The notes beneath the pieces were generated by a model that searched no databases, was not told the DNA's origin, and saw nothing but the letters and a program-made list of their open reading frames with translations. Made by a program: the position numbers and the translations under genes. Shown here one piece after another: positions 12,889 through 23,483 of a stretch of 64,000 nucleotides of DNA. Source of the stretch: Martensiomyces pterosporus (Eukaryota; Kickxellomycota; Kickxellomycetes; Kickxellales; Kickxellaceae); NCBI GenBank assembly GCA_025201845.1, contig MU603998.1, positions 2,881 to 66,880 of the forward strand, given 5' to 3'. How positions within the stretch are numbered: the stretch's first letter is position 1; every line of letters starts with the position of its first letter.

Positions 12889-14265
12889 ATGCGGTTTCGA
12901 TACCACAGCCCGATGACACAGGTTGTCATCATGAGCATCGTCTGCTTCCTGTGCCCAGGCATGTACAACGCACTCAACGCCATGGGCGGCGCTGGCCAGG
13001 TCAACCGAACAGTATCCAATAACACCAACACCGGAATCTACTGCACATTAATCGTCTTTGGGGTGGTTGGCGGCGCCATCGTCAACCTGCTCGGCATTCG
13101 GTGGACAATCTTCATCTCGGGTCTGACCTACTCGCTCTACTCCTCGTCGTATATCTACTACAACCACACTGGCAACGGCGCATTCGCCATAGCCACGGGG
13201 CCCATTTTGGGCATCGGTGCGGGTATCCTGTGGTCAGCCCAGGGAATGATCATGATGTCGTACCCAAACGAGAGCCAAAAGGGCCGGTACATCTCGATAT
13301 TCTGGGTCATTTTCAATCTAGGTGGAGTCATTGGCGGCATCGTTCCGTTTGTGATCAACTACAACCTGGGAAAGGGCACGGTGGAGAAGAGCCTGCCGGA
13401 CGCCGGCTACATCGTCTTTGTGATCCTCGAGGCACTCGGCGCGGCTGCTGCCTTGACGCTGGCGCCGCCGGAGCGAGTGATCCGCGGCGATGGTTCACAC
13501 GTTGTCCTAATGCGATACACGAATGTCCGCTATGAGGCCATGGAAATCCTCAAGCTCTTCCTCAACCCCTGGATTCTCCTGCTCATTCCCGCGTTCTTCA
13601 TGTCCAACTTCTTCTACTCGTACCAGTGGGGTGGGTTCAACGGGTCCATTTTCACCCTGCGCACGCGCGGCCTCAACTCGATGCTCTACTGGGGCTCGCA
13701 GATGGCTGCAGCCTATGCAATCTCGTTCCTCCATGACCGCGCCAGTCTCAGCCGGCGCAAACGCGGGATCATATCGCTTGTGGCTATGGCTGTTCTGATC
13801 AACGTCATGTGGGGGTGCACCCTCATCATCCAGCTCAGGTACACGCATGGGCCTAATGACCAGCAGAGGGATACGGACTACCCAGGAGGCCTGATTGATT
13901 TCACCGAAAGCAGCCGTGCCTTTGGCCCCATGATCCTCTACTGCTTCATGGGCATCATGGACGCGCACTACCAGTCGTTTGTGTACTGGCTCATCGGAAC
14001 GATGACCAACGACTCGCAGATGCTCGCCAGATATGCTGGGTTCTACAAGGGTATGCAGTCTCTGGGTGCTGCCATCGCGTGGCAGCTGGATGCTCAGTCG
14101 GTGAACCTGCTCCACCAGCTGATTGTCAACTGGGTGCTGATCAACTTTGGCATCCCGTTCATGCTCTATGTGGCTGTCAACGTCAAGGACCAGTCGGACG
14201 AGGTGGAGGAGCTGCCGAACGAGGATTGGCTCATCAAGGACGACATGGACATCAACTACCTCTGA
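12889..14265 (+). CDS. UNC93-like MFS-superfamily membrane protein, paralogue 1
   Basis: Encodes 458 residues with about eleven or twelve hydrophobic segments. The N-terminus (MRFRYHSPMTQ) is followed by a membrane segment ending in FLCPGMYNALNAMGGAGQ, and the loop YPNESQKGRYISIFW is typical of fungal UNC93-like (formerly DUF895) proteins. These are MFS-related polytopic proteins; in animals UNC93 family members act as ion-channel regulators or trafficking chaperones, but the fungal role is not established. The gene is uninterrupted, whereas its neighbour at 16005-18400 is nearly identical in layout and carries a 1-kb intron exactly at the CPG/M junction. It heads a plus-strand block of transporter and P450 genes. 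Confidence 0.85.
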   Translation: MRFRYHSPMTQVVIMSIVCFLCPGMYNALNAMGGAGQVNRTVSNNTNTGIYCTLIVFGVVGGAIVNLLGIRWTIFISGLTYSLYSSSYIYYNHTGNGAFAIATGPILGIGAGILWSAQGMIMMSYPNESQKGRYISIFWVIFNLGGVIGGIVPFVINYNLGKGTVEKSLPDAGYIVFVILEALGAAAALTLAPPERVIRGDGSHVVLMRYTNVRYEAMEILKLFLNPWILLLIPAFFMSNFFYSYQWGGFNGSIFTLRTRGLNSMLYWGSQMAAAYAISFLHDRASLSRRKRGIISLVAMAVLINVMWGCTLIIQLRYTHGPNDQQRDTDYPGGLIDFTESSRAFGPMILYCFMGIMDAHYQSFVYWLIGTMTNDSQMLARYAGFYKGMQSLGAAIAWQLDAQSVNLLHQLIVNWVLINFGIPFMLYVAVNVKDQSDEVEELPNEDWLIKDDMDINYL

Positions 14266-16004
14266 TCCCCAATTATTCTAATTAGCTTTCCGCATGCAAG
14301 CCTTGTCGCTTTTGCTCAGGCCTTTGCATTGTAATCGGAAAACGTGCACTCTCTCCGTGCATGCTCATGCGGATATGCTCCCCTTTCAGCATCTCACCCT
14401 CCGTGTGTCCGGCTGGCGCCAAGGGAAAACAAGCGGCTGCTGCGGAATAGCGCTTGGTGACAGGAATGCTCAGTGGAGCAGTTCAGAATGGAGACTGCGA
14501 ATCCGTTTACCCACTGCAACCTGAGAAAGTGAATGCAGATACCCATGTAAATTCCCAAAGGATGAGCTCAATACATGCTGCCTGCTGCTGTTTTTGGTTG
14601 GACAGCCATAGGGACGCTGTGGTGCCAGTCTCAAATGCGAGCAGGATCGGAAATCGGAAATAGCGCCGGTGGTCCTTTTCCTGCTGCTCTCAGCCTTCCC
14701 TTGAGTATATGAACGGGGTGGGCAAGCGTGGAGACAGCGAAACGTTAGTAGAGTCGCCAGGCGCTGGTGCTGTTTTCATAGCAGAACTGTTTCACATAAA
14801 CAAGGTGGCTGCTTGCTTTGGGCTATTGGGCAACGGCCACCCGGCTGTTATTTTCTACAGGTGCAGGAACCACCTTATTGACAAAGAGGGAAGAGATAAA
14901 CGGGGCGCGCTTGCTCTAAATGAAGGACACGGAGCGTGGGTGTCCACGCAATTCGCACCATGTGGCAATCCAGCGAGTGGATGGGAAGATGCAGCCGGCT
15001 CTAGCACTAGGAGCGCCTGTTGGTGGGCCACCAGGCTCTCTCGTTGGCAGTGCTCACGCAAAAGGCAAACATGCCGTGCACTCATTGCCTGTCGCCCTTG
15101 GCGTCTTTTCTGTGTGCGGCGGACAAAAACACGGGAGACGCGCAAGCACTGCTTCAGCAGTATTTGGGCGGTGTGTGCGTGCCTGAAACAATAGTGCCAG
15201 GCATTGATGCACATGGTGCGTAGTCTCGTGATGCACATACTGAGATCCAGCCAGCCAGCCAGCAAACCTGCTAAGGGCAGGCAGCATTAATGCTACTAAA
15301 AATAATACAATGCAAGGATATGTGTATGCTGGCGCATGTATGTGTGCGTGCGTTTGTGAGCGAACGAATGAAGAGTGGATTGGCGTGTCAGCTGTAGAAG
15401 CTGCACACTTGGAGAAGTGATTTTTGTCCTCATTTTTCGCTTGAATTTGTTCGGATAGAACTGACAAACACACACCGGCCGCAAGACTGCATGCAGTGTT
15501 TAAGCTATCGACTGTCCGTTTGCGTATTCGCATGCATTAGGAGGACCGCTGTGTGAGGGTCAGCACCGATTTGCAATGCTCTTGTAGTTGATTGGCATCT
15601 TCTGCTGGCGCCGTGTCTCGGTTCCCATGGCACAGGCACAGGTGCGCAGTTCGAGCGGGAGGGACGTCTCTGCGCCATTTCATCTCCGCGGTACGATGCG
15701 TGCGTGCTTTCTCGGAATCTCTGCATTTAATAAGCCGCATCCCACATCGCGCTGCCTCCTTTTCCCCGCCACCTTGCTCCTCCATCCTGATCTCTACTCC
15801 TTTTTATTGTCCATATTCTATATTTATATGTTAGCCTAGGCCCCTCTCTACATTTCCCTTGTACTATTATCGCGCATTTGGCCCTACTGGCTCCAGTGCT
15901 ACTTGTTCCACTTCTCACTCTGGTTGCCACCCAACTTCGCCCAGCGTGTCGAGGCAGCACAGCTGTTTTACTGAAAACCAACAACAGCGTCCAGCACACA
16001 GACA
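14266..16004. other. Intergenic region with (CCAG)n microsatellite
   Basis: A 1.7-kb spacer between the two UNC93 paralogues. It contains a (CCAG)4 tract at 15247-15263 and AT-rich pyrimidine-rich sequence at about 15770-15860 that may be the downstream gene's promoter. Open frames on both strands look like chance frames with no recognisable domains. Confidence 0.5.
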
Positions 16005-18400
16005 ATGCGGTTCCGCTACCACAGCCCAATGACCCAAGTGGTCATTATGAGCTTCGTCTGCTTCCTATGCCCAGGTAAGCAGGCACCAGATCCACTCCTG
16101 AAACAGCGTGCAGCGCCAAAAGTCTCTTATTGCTCATCCCCTCCTCCTCGCTGATTCGTGTGAACACCGAGGGCATGATTTCCCCCCCTCCGCCTCAACG
16201 TCCTGTTTTAATGCCCATGAAGGACTGGAGGATGCGGCGCACTTGGCAATCCTGGCATTTTCGTTTGGCGCCGCCATCTCTCGTTCATTTGGCGATCGCC
16301 GCCGTATCGCTTGGCGCGTCCGTTGTTCTCTCGCTCGCGTGGATCTACATCCACCTTGCTGATGCAGACTGCGCTCTGCGCCCACTTGCAAGTGAAAATA
16401 TTGGGCCAGCCATCAGCGCTTTTCTTTGCAACCTCCTTTTCGCCAAAAGCCAAAGGCCAAAGGCCGTCACCAAGTTCATTTCTATTTTTAATGCCAGAGA
16501 CGCCTTTGTGGGCTTTCTAGCCAGCGTGGGGGCCAATCGCCGGCCACGCTGCGACGAACAGACCAAAAACACAGAGCCCCCTGCCTCTGAGCCCGCTATC
16601 GCTAAATCACCAGAAAATGCATTTCTCCAATGCTCACATTCCCCAGCCGCTGTCTACATCGAGCTTGACTTGCATGGCGCGCACCTGACGCCCACACCCA
16701 CCTCCAACAAAATGCACGGCAATTTGACAAACCGTTGGCGGCCATTTCCTCCGTGATATTCATTGGGAGCAAATGCCTGATCTCTGTTCCTGCTTGCATC
16801 CTGGAAAACCTGCTAGGAATGCCAGCATTGAAGCCCGCAGTCCATTTCCACACTCCAGACACCTGCATTCATTGTCCACATGCCCAAAAAACTCGCAGCG
16901 AAAGGAGCGGCTGGTAAATGTGCCGATGGCGATTGAAACAAAATAAGCTCGCTCAATTATCCCGCTGCACTCTGAACCCCAGCCATATCAAACACCGCAA
17001 AATGCATCTTCACGGACCTTTCGAAGCTAAACGGGCCACATGACCCGCGCATCGGTTTGCTGTGCCCATGACCTTTTTGCTGACCTGTAGGAATGTTCAA
17101 TGCCCTCAACGCCATGGGCGGTGCTGGCCAGGTTGACCGGACAGTGTCAAACAACACCAACACGGGAATCTACTGCACATTCATCATCTTTGGCGTCATG
17201 GGCGGCGCCATCGTCAACCTGCTTGGCATCCGCTGGACCATCTGCCTATCGGGCCTCACATACTCGCTCTACTCATCGTCGTACATCTTCTACAACCACA
17301 CCGACAATGGTGCCTTTTCAATGGCCACTGGGCCAATCCTAGGCATCGGAGCAGGCATCTTGTGGTCGGCCCAGGGAATGATCATGATGTCGTACCCAAA
17401 CGAGAGCCAGAAGGGCCGGTACATCTCGATCTTTTGGGTCATCTTCAATCTGGGCGGTGTTATTGGCGGCATCGTGCCCTTTGTTGTAAACTACGACCTG
17501 GGCAAGGGCAACGTGGCCGTGCCGCTTCCAGACTCGAGCTATGCGGTGTTTGTCGTTCTCCAGGCGATGGGGGCCCTCTGCGCGCTGTTGCTGGCTCCGC
17601 CAGAGAAGGTGGTTCGCAGCGATGGCTCGCATGTTGTCTGGATGCGCTACACAAACGTGCGCTATGAGGCGGTGGAAATTCTGAAGCTGTTCAAGAACCC
17701 CTGGATCATGCTCCTCATCCCCATGAGCGTTGCATCCAACTTCTTCTACTCGTACCAGTTCGGGCCCTACAACGGCGTTCTGTTCACTCTGCGCACACGT
17801 GGACTCAACTCAATGCTCTACTGGGGCTCGCAGATGGCCGCTGCTTATGCCGTTTCGTTCCTCCATGACCGCGAATACTTCACGCGGCGCCAGCGCGGTC
17901 TCATCTCAATCGCAATCGTCGCGGTCCTTGCCAACGTAATGTGGGCATGCACCTTGGTGGTCCAGCTCCGGTACACGCACGGCCCCGACAACAGGCATGA
18001 AACCACAGACTACCCCGGCGGTCTAATCGACTTTACGGAAACAAGCCGCGCGTCTGGACCCATGCTTCTCTACTGCTTCATGGGCGCAGTCGATGCCCAT
18101 TTCCAGTCGTTCGCATACTGGCTGATCGGCACCATGACCAACGACTCGCAGATGCTTGCTCGGTACGCTGGGTTCTACAAAGGAATGCAGTCGCTGGGCG
18201 CCACCATTGCATGGCAGCTTGATGCCCAGGCTGTTCCTCTTCTGAACCAGCTCATCGGCAACTGGGCACTGCTCAACTTTGCACTTCCCTTCACCATCTT
18301 TGTGACTGCCAGAATCAAAAAGCACTCTGATGACACGATCGAGCCGCCGGCAGACGACTGGCTTATCCAGAGCGACGACCACAAGATTCGCTATCTCTAG
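16005..18400 (+). CDS. UNC93-like membrane protein, paralogue 2, with 1016-bp intron
   Basis: Join of 16005-16074 and 17091-18400, giving 459 residues. Exon 1 encodes 23 residues and one base (MRFRYHSPMTQVVIMSFVCF... CP), with the donor GTAAGC at 16075. The acceptor is CTGACCTGTAG ending at 17090, and the split Gly codon restores the CPG/M junction seen in the intronless paralogue. Without exon 1 the protein would start at an internal Met and lose the first membrane segment. Sequence is close to the 12889 gene throughout, including the YPNESQKGRYISIFW loop and a C-terminal acidic tail. It is a membrane protein of unknown substrate. An AATAAA follows the stop codon directly. Confidence 0.85.
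16075..17090 (+). other. Intron (GT-AG, 1016 bp) in UNC93-like paralogue 2
   Basis: Donor GTAAGC and acceptor CTGTAG, phase 1. It is several times longer than the 192-bp Argonaute intron in this window. An open frame at 16130-16756 has no recognisable domain and is treated as chance. Confidence 0.85.
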
Positions 18401-18406
18401 AATAAA
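18401..18406 (+). terminator. AATAAA polyadenylation signal
   Basis: AATAAA immediately after the TAG stop of UNC93-like paralogue 2. Confidence 0.5.
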
Positions 18407-18891
18407 AGCTCACTATGGAAAGGTTGCCAGCTAGGTGTTTATATATTTTGTTTGCCCAATGTGCTGCCAATACAGTCTGGCTTTCTTGTGTGGCAGGCGG
18501 GTGTGCCGAGACAACCGCCGGCTTGGTAGGTTTTGGAAACCATGCACTGGGCATGCCTGGCAAAAAAAAAACCATTTCAATCCCAGCCCCAGTACGGAAA
18601 AAGCCATGGCAATTTGGAATATGCAGTGGGCGCGGCGTGAATGGGGGTGGCTGCGACAAGTGGGAGTTGGGTTTGTAGTATATTGGATATTGTGGCATGT
18701 ATTCATCTGCCGACTTTGCAAATGATGCACTAGCTGCAGAATTGAATTTCGCATTGGCAAGGAGTGTGCCATGTATCCTTCTGCTGCAGTGTCTGCTAGC
18801 CTTACATCCATCTCTCTTCTTCTTGCTCCAGCCACATAGTCCTTCCCAATGTTAGTTATACAGAATCTCTTGCATTTTTGCTCGTATTAGC
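18407..18891. other. Intergenic region
   Basis: Spacer of 485 bases between UNC93-like paralogue 2 and the first DHA2 gene. I see only a run of nine A at about 18561-18570 and CT-rich sequence at 18808-18835, probably the leader of the next gene. Confidence 0.45.
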
Positions 18892-20640
18892 ATGTCTATT
18901 CGTGGGAGCAATGGGGCAGCGAATCCCATGCCAACGCTGTCTACGCCGGTCTTCTGTGAGGACTCAGGAAAGAAAAATGGACCTGTAGCCGCTTCTACAA
19001 AAGCTCTTGAAGAAGGCAGGGACAGCAACAGTAGTAGCAGCTTGGCAGCTGAGCAGAACGAAACAAAGTCGGTAAAGAGCAGCGCTGAGTCCGAGGATGT
19101 TGCAGTCATCACAGTTACCAAGAGGCAACTATACTACGCGCTTGCGGGGCTCAATGCAGCCACGTTTATTTCAGCGCTTGATGCAACTGTAATTGCAGCC
19201 ATATACTCGCAGATTGCCAGCCAGTTTGGTGCCCTGCAGCAGTCTGTGTGGATCATCAACAGCTACCTCCTATCCACAGCAGCGTCACAGGCGATCGCAG
19301 GCAGGATCAGCGATATTGTCGGACGAGTTGAGTCGGTGTGCGCAAGCATCATCCTCTTCCTGGTGGGGTCCATCCTGTGCGCTGTCTCGCACTCCATGAA
19401 TATGCTGATTGCCAGTCGCGTAATACAGGGTGTTGGCGGCGGCGGCATCCAGAGTCTTTGTCTAGTTATCGTGGCCGACATAATGAGCGAGCGCGAGCGC
19501 GGCAAGTATTTTGGTCTATTCTCAGCCACCTGGGGCATCGCATCAGCCATTGGGCCTCTGATCGGAGGTGCGATCGTTGAGCATGCTAGCTGGCGCATCG
19601 TCTTCTGGATCAATATCCCCGTCTGCGTGATTGCCGTGGCCATTATCTACTTTACGATGAGGCTGCCAACCCCGCCGGGCACAGTTAAAGAGAAGCTCCA
19701 GAGGGTCGATTTCCTCGGCACCTTCTCATTCCTTGCAGGCATCATTCCTATCTTGCTGGCTCTCTCGTGGGGTGGCCAGGAGCACGCTTGGACGTCAGCT
19801 GTGGTGCTCACATGCTTGACTGCTGGCGGTGCTATTTTCCTTGTGTTTATTGCTGTTGAGTGGCTCTGGGCCAAAGAGCCTATTATCCCTGTTCGCCTGT
19901 TCGGAATCAGAAATCTGGCAATGTCGTCAATTGCATCCCTAATGATTGGCGGCATCACATACGGAATCCTGGTGTTTGTTCCGGTTTGGGAGATCGCAAT
20001 CAAGCACGCATCCATCATCGGCTCAGGCCTCCACCTGCTTCCCTTCCTCTTCGGCATCATCATCGCAGCCGCCATATCGGGCATTTACATGAACTGGCTG
20101 GGCCGCTATCGATTGGTGATACGCGTGGGCTCCATCCTATCTGCAACCGGCACCTGCCTGATGCTACTGTACAAGCCGGGCTCGAGTCTGGGCCAGCGCA
20201 TCGGCTTTTTGCTGATCGGCGGGTTTGGTGCCGGCCTTGCACTGCAGTCACTTGTCATCGCTGCACAGGCCGCCGTGACAGGAAAGGACATGGCTGTTGT
20301 CTCGGCGTCCACCGCGTTCCTGCGCTCGTTTGGTGGGATGCTGTCATGCAGCATTAGCGCCTCGATTGCCAATGGCAACATGATGACCAGGATTAAGCAC
20401 ATCATCGTACAGTACCCGACTTACATATTCACCTTGCTAGAATCCCTCCGCGACCAGTCGGCCATCTACTCGGATGACATCCCTAGCGACTTGCGGCTCT
20501 TGCTGGTCCACGCGTGGTCTGAGAGTTATCATGCTGCCTTCTACTCGCTCATCCCCTTTGCTGCCATCCTCGTCATCTCTTGCTGGGCTGTCAGGCACAA
20601 GGATCTCAATACCCAGAGGAAGAGAACCATCCGGCAATAG
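18892..20640 (+). CDS. MFS drug:H+ antiporter, DHA2 (14-TM) type, paralogue 1
   Basis: Encodes 582 residues. A soluble Ser-rich N-terminus of about 75 residues is followed by about 14 membrane segments. Family motifs are visible: LDATV near residue 96 (motif D1), GRISDIVGR at 137-145 (motif A), RVIQGVGGGG at 176-185 (motif B), and GPLIGGAIVEHASWRIVFWINIP at 221-243 (antiporter motif C and the following helix, typical of DHA2). Such proteins export drugs or metabolites, or load basic amino acids into the vacuole; the substrate cannot be read from the sequence. It forms a tandem pair with the gene at 21530. The start is the first ATG, and the N-terminal tail aligns with the paralogue. Confidence 0.88.
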   Translation: MSIRGSNGAANPMPTLSTPVFCEDSGKKNGPVAASTKALEEGRDSNSSSSLAAEQNETKSVKSSAESEDVAVITVTKRQLYYALAGLNAATFISALDATVIAAIYSQIASQFGALQQSVWIINSYLLSTAASQAIAGRISDIVGRVESVCASIILFLVGSILCAVSHSMNMLIASRVIQGVGGGGIQSLCLVIVADIMSERERGKYFGLFSATWGIASAIGPLIGGAIVEHASWRIVFWINIPVCVIAVAIIYFTMRLPTPPGTVKEKLQRVDFLGTFSFLAGIIPILLALSWGGQEHAWTSAVVLTCLTAGGAIFLVFIAVEWLWAKEPIIPVRLFGIRNLAMSSIASLMIGGITYGILVFVPVWEIAIKHASIIGSGLHLLPFLFGIIIAAAISGIYMNWLGRYRLVIRVGSILSATGTCLMLLYKPGSSLGQRIGFLLIGGFGAGLALQSLVIAAQAAVTGKDMAVVSASTAFLRSFGGMLSCSISASIANGNMMTRIKHIIVQYPTYIFTLLESLRDQSAIYSDDIPSDLRLLLVHAWSESYHAAFYSLIPFAAILVISCWAVRHKDLNTQRKRTIRQ

Positions 20641-21529
20641 TGTGTGTTCTGGCCTTGTTTCAGCTGCTACCCATCTTCACTCTGCTACCGCCAGTTCCAG
20701 TGTTTGTCTCTTGTAAAAAAATAGTCTGCATCACATGGCCTGCAGTATATTCGACAGGATGATCCGTCTCAAGTCTACAGGACAGATCCGAGTTGCTGTG
20801 TGAAAGCACTGCACACCTGGAGAATATGGTGGGAATGGGGTGGCTGAGGCATGTGCTGGGTGCATTTTTTGGCCCTGTGGTAGACAGCACGCCGCTTATT
20901 CTCTGGTGGTTTTGTTATGACGTGTGAATGCAAGGCGCACTGGTGGCGTTGAGGCACTGGTGAGAAAACAATGAGCAGCACAAAAACAGCATGCAAGCAG
21001 CGACGTGCCTTGTGGCCTTTCCCATGAGCCATATCTCCTACTGTGCTAGTCCAGTACGGGCGGGATGTAGCGGCACGCGTGTGAAGCGTAAAGCAGCCCC
21101 CAACCCCAACGCCATAGCTTGAAATGCCTTCCCTGCCATCACAATCCGCCATTTTGCATTCGGTTTTGTTTACGCTATAGCGTCTGTGGCATCCCATTGT
21201 TCGAGTCGGACCCGACCACAGCAGCGAGTGCATGACTATCTGAGGGTTGGGATGGAAGACAGGCAGAGAGCTAGCCTGCACAATGGCACCCACCAACTCC
21301 CTCACTCCCTCCTCCTTTATATTGTCATGAAGTGCACCGCCCTCCCTCTACCAGTTTTAGCTAGGTCTTCTTATTCCATGCCAACAACTTTCTATCGTTA
21401 TTTCTCCCCCTGAGACGCAGGTTTTATTCAAGCGTTGGTTGTTCAGCATCTCGTTCCTACATTTCGCTTACACTCTTTAACTATAGCTTAAAACGCCTCC
21501 AAACCTCGCGTACGCCCCTGTGCTCTCAA
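20641..21529. other. Intergenic region between the DHA2 genes
   Basis: An 889-base spacer. No gene is supported. The final 180 bases are pyrimidine-rich and probably carry the promoter and leader of the next gene. Confidence 0.45.
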
Positions 21530-23326
21530 ATGTCTGTCAACAAGAGCAAAGAGGCTGTAAATATCATGTCAGAGCCATCAGTTTTGGCATTGCCTGGAGA
21601 CCCAGAAAAACAGGGCAGTTCAAACGACAGTAACCCTAGCATCCAAACCAAGAGAAGCGGGCTGGTGGCTGCTTCCGCCAAGCCCCTCGAAGAAGGCACC
21701 AGGAGCAATAACGGAAGCAGCAGCATACCAGCAGCCAACGAGGGCAAGGCAGAGTCGGTGACGAGCGACGCCGAGTCCGAGGACGTTGCCGCTATCACCA
21801 TCACAAAGAAGCAGCTCTACTATGCACTTGCAGGTCTCAATGCTGCCACGTTTATTTCTGCGCTGGATGCCACTATAATGACCACCATATACTCACAGGT
21901 AGCCAGTGAGTTCGACTCCCTGGGCCAGGCCATCTGGATTCTCAACGGCTACCTCCTACCAACGACTGCAACACAGGCGATTGCAGGCAGAATCAGCGAT
22001 ATCACTGGGAGGGTCGAAGCAGTGTGCGCGAGCATCATCCTCTTCCTTGTCGGGTCCATCCTGTGCGCTGTCTCGCACTCCATGAATATGCTGATTGCCA
22101 GCCGGGTCATCCAAGGAATAGGCGGTGGCGGTATCCAGAGTCTTTGCCTAATCATGGTGAGTGACATCATTAGCGAGCGTGACCGCGGCAAATACATTGG
22201 TCTGTTTGCTGCCACTTGGGGAATTGCCTCGGCAATCGGGCCCTTGATCGGCGGCGGCATTGTCGAGCATGCTAGCTGGCGCATCGTCTTCTGGATCAAC
22301 ATTCCTATTTGCGTGGCCACACTCGTGCTCATCTACTTCACCATAAAGCTGCCGACCCCGCCGGGCACGCTGAAGGAGAAGATCGAGAGGATCGATTTCC
22401 TGGGCACCTTTTCGTTCCTTGCTGGCATCATTCCAGTCCTCCTGGGTCTTTCGTGGGGTGGCCAGCAGTACGCCTGGACGTCCGCAGTGGTGCTTGCCTG
22501 CCTGATCGCAGGTGGTGTCATCCTCCTCGCCTTCATTGCTGTTGAGTGGTTCTGGGCCAAGGAACCTATTATACCGGTGCGGCTGTATAGGATCAACAAT
22601 GTCGTTACTGCATCCTTCGCAAGTATCATGCTTGGTGGTACGATGTATGGAGTCATGGTCATCGTCCCAATTTGGGAGATTGCTGTCAAGCACGCATCCA
22701 TCATCGGCTCAGGTCTCCACCTGCTCCCCTTTCTCTTCGGCATGGTAATCTCGGCTGTACTCGCAGGCATTTACTTGAACCGGGTGGGCCGCTATTTGGT
22801 GCTGGTGCGTGTCGGCTCTGTCCTGGTAGCAGTAGGCACATGCCTGATGCTCCTGTACAAGCCAAGCTCAAACATGGGCCAGCGTATTGGATTCCTGTTT
22901 ATCAACGGATTTGGAGCCGGCCTCACGATGCAGGTTGTACTCATTGCTGCACAAGCTGCGGTGAAGGGAAAAGACATGGCTGTGGTCTCGGCGTCCGCAA
23001 TCTTCCTGCGCACTCTTGGTGGAATGATAGCGTGCAGCATCGTCGCTTCGGTGGCGAATAGCCAGATGAGAACAAAGGCCAAGGAGCTCATCGCACAGTA
23101 CCCGGCATATGCATCTGCCCTGCTCGACTCTCTCAAGGACCAGTCCGCTATTTACTCTGACAGGATCCCGGGCGACTTGCGGTCCAAGCTGGTTCAAGCA
23201 TGGTCCGATAGCTACCATGTTGCCATCTACGCCCTCATCCCCTTTTCGGCCCTCTTCATCGTCCTGTGCTGGGCCATCAAACACAAGGAGCTCAACACCC
23301 AGAGAAAGAAGACAATCCGACAGTAG
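21530..23326 (+). CDS. MFS drug:H+ antiporter, DHA2 (14-TM) type, paralogue 2
   Basis: Encodes 598 residues and is a tandem duplicate of the gene at 18892. The motifs are the same: ALDATIM, AGRISDITGRVE (motif A), RVIQGIGGGGIQS (motif B), GPLIGGGIVEHASWR (motif C). The N-terminal tail differs in length but keeps the juxtamembrane block AESEDVAAITITKKQLYYAL. That block is nearly identical in both copies, which suggests a conserved regulatory or sorting segment. It probably exports small molecules across the plasma or vacuolar membrane by proton antiport; the substrate is unknown. It ends about 160 bases from the convergent PPR gene. Confidence 0.88.
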   Translation: MSVNKSKEAVNIMSEPSVLALPGDPEKQGSSNDSNPSIQTKRSGLVAASAKPLEEGTRSNNGSSSIPAANEGKAESVTSDAESEDVAAITITKKQLYYALAGLNAATFISALDATIMTTIYSQVASEFDSLGQAIWILNGYLLPTTATQAIAGRISDITGRVEAVCASIILFLVGSILCAVSHSMNMLIASRVIQGIGGGGIQSLCLIMVSDIISERDRGKYIGLFAATWGIASAIGPLIGGGIVEHASWRIVFWINIPICVATLVLIYFTIKLPTPPGTLKEKIERIDFLGTFSFLAGIIPVLLGLSWGGQQYAWTSAVVLACLIAGGVILLAFIAVEWFWAKEPIIPVRLYRINNVVTASFASIMLGGTMYGVMVIVPIWEIAVKHASIIGSGLHLLPFLFGMVISAVLAGIYLNRVGRYLVLVRVGSVLVAVGTCLMLLYKPSSNMGQRIGFLFINGFGAGLTMQVVLIAAQAAVKGKDMAVVSASAIFLRTLGGMIACSIVASVANSQMRTKAKELIAQYPAYASALLDSLKDQSAIYSDRIPGDLRSKLVQAWSDSYHVAIYALIPFSALFIVLCWAIKHKELNTQRKKTIRQ

Positions 23327-23382
23327 TTTGCATCCTTTACGCATCTTTGATACTCCACCGTTTGCTGTCGCCAATTTCTCGA

Positions 23383-23388
23383 TTTATT
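23383..23388 (-). terminator. AATAAA polyadenylation signal for PPR gene
   Basis: TTTATT on the plus strand, so AATAAA in the minus-strand transcript, about 96 bases past the PPR stop codon. Confidence 0.5.
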
Positions 23389-23483
23389 TCATGCAAAACG
23401 TGCACACTTGTTTGGCAGCCGCCAACGCACTAGTGTGCCAAGAACACATGTCTGTTTGCATGGGCTTTGCTTCTGAATGAGGA

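Noticed and set aside
14709..15194. Open frame of 161 codons between the UNC93 paralogues
   Set aside because: No recognisable domain; open frames overlap on both strands here, as expected for GC-balanced noncoding DNA.
16130..16756. Open frame of 208 codons inside the UNC93 intron
   Set aside because: Lies wholly in an intron with strong splice sites; the protein has no recognisable feature and Pro/Ser-biased ends.
21195..21225. TTCGAGT resembling a tRNA T-loop/B box
   Set aside because: Flanking bases do not form the T-stem or an acceptor stem. No tRNA gene is supported anywhere in the window.
20775..21305. Minus-strand open frame between the DHA2 genes
   Set aside because: His/Cys/Arg-rich chance composition, no domain.
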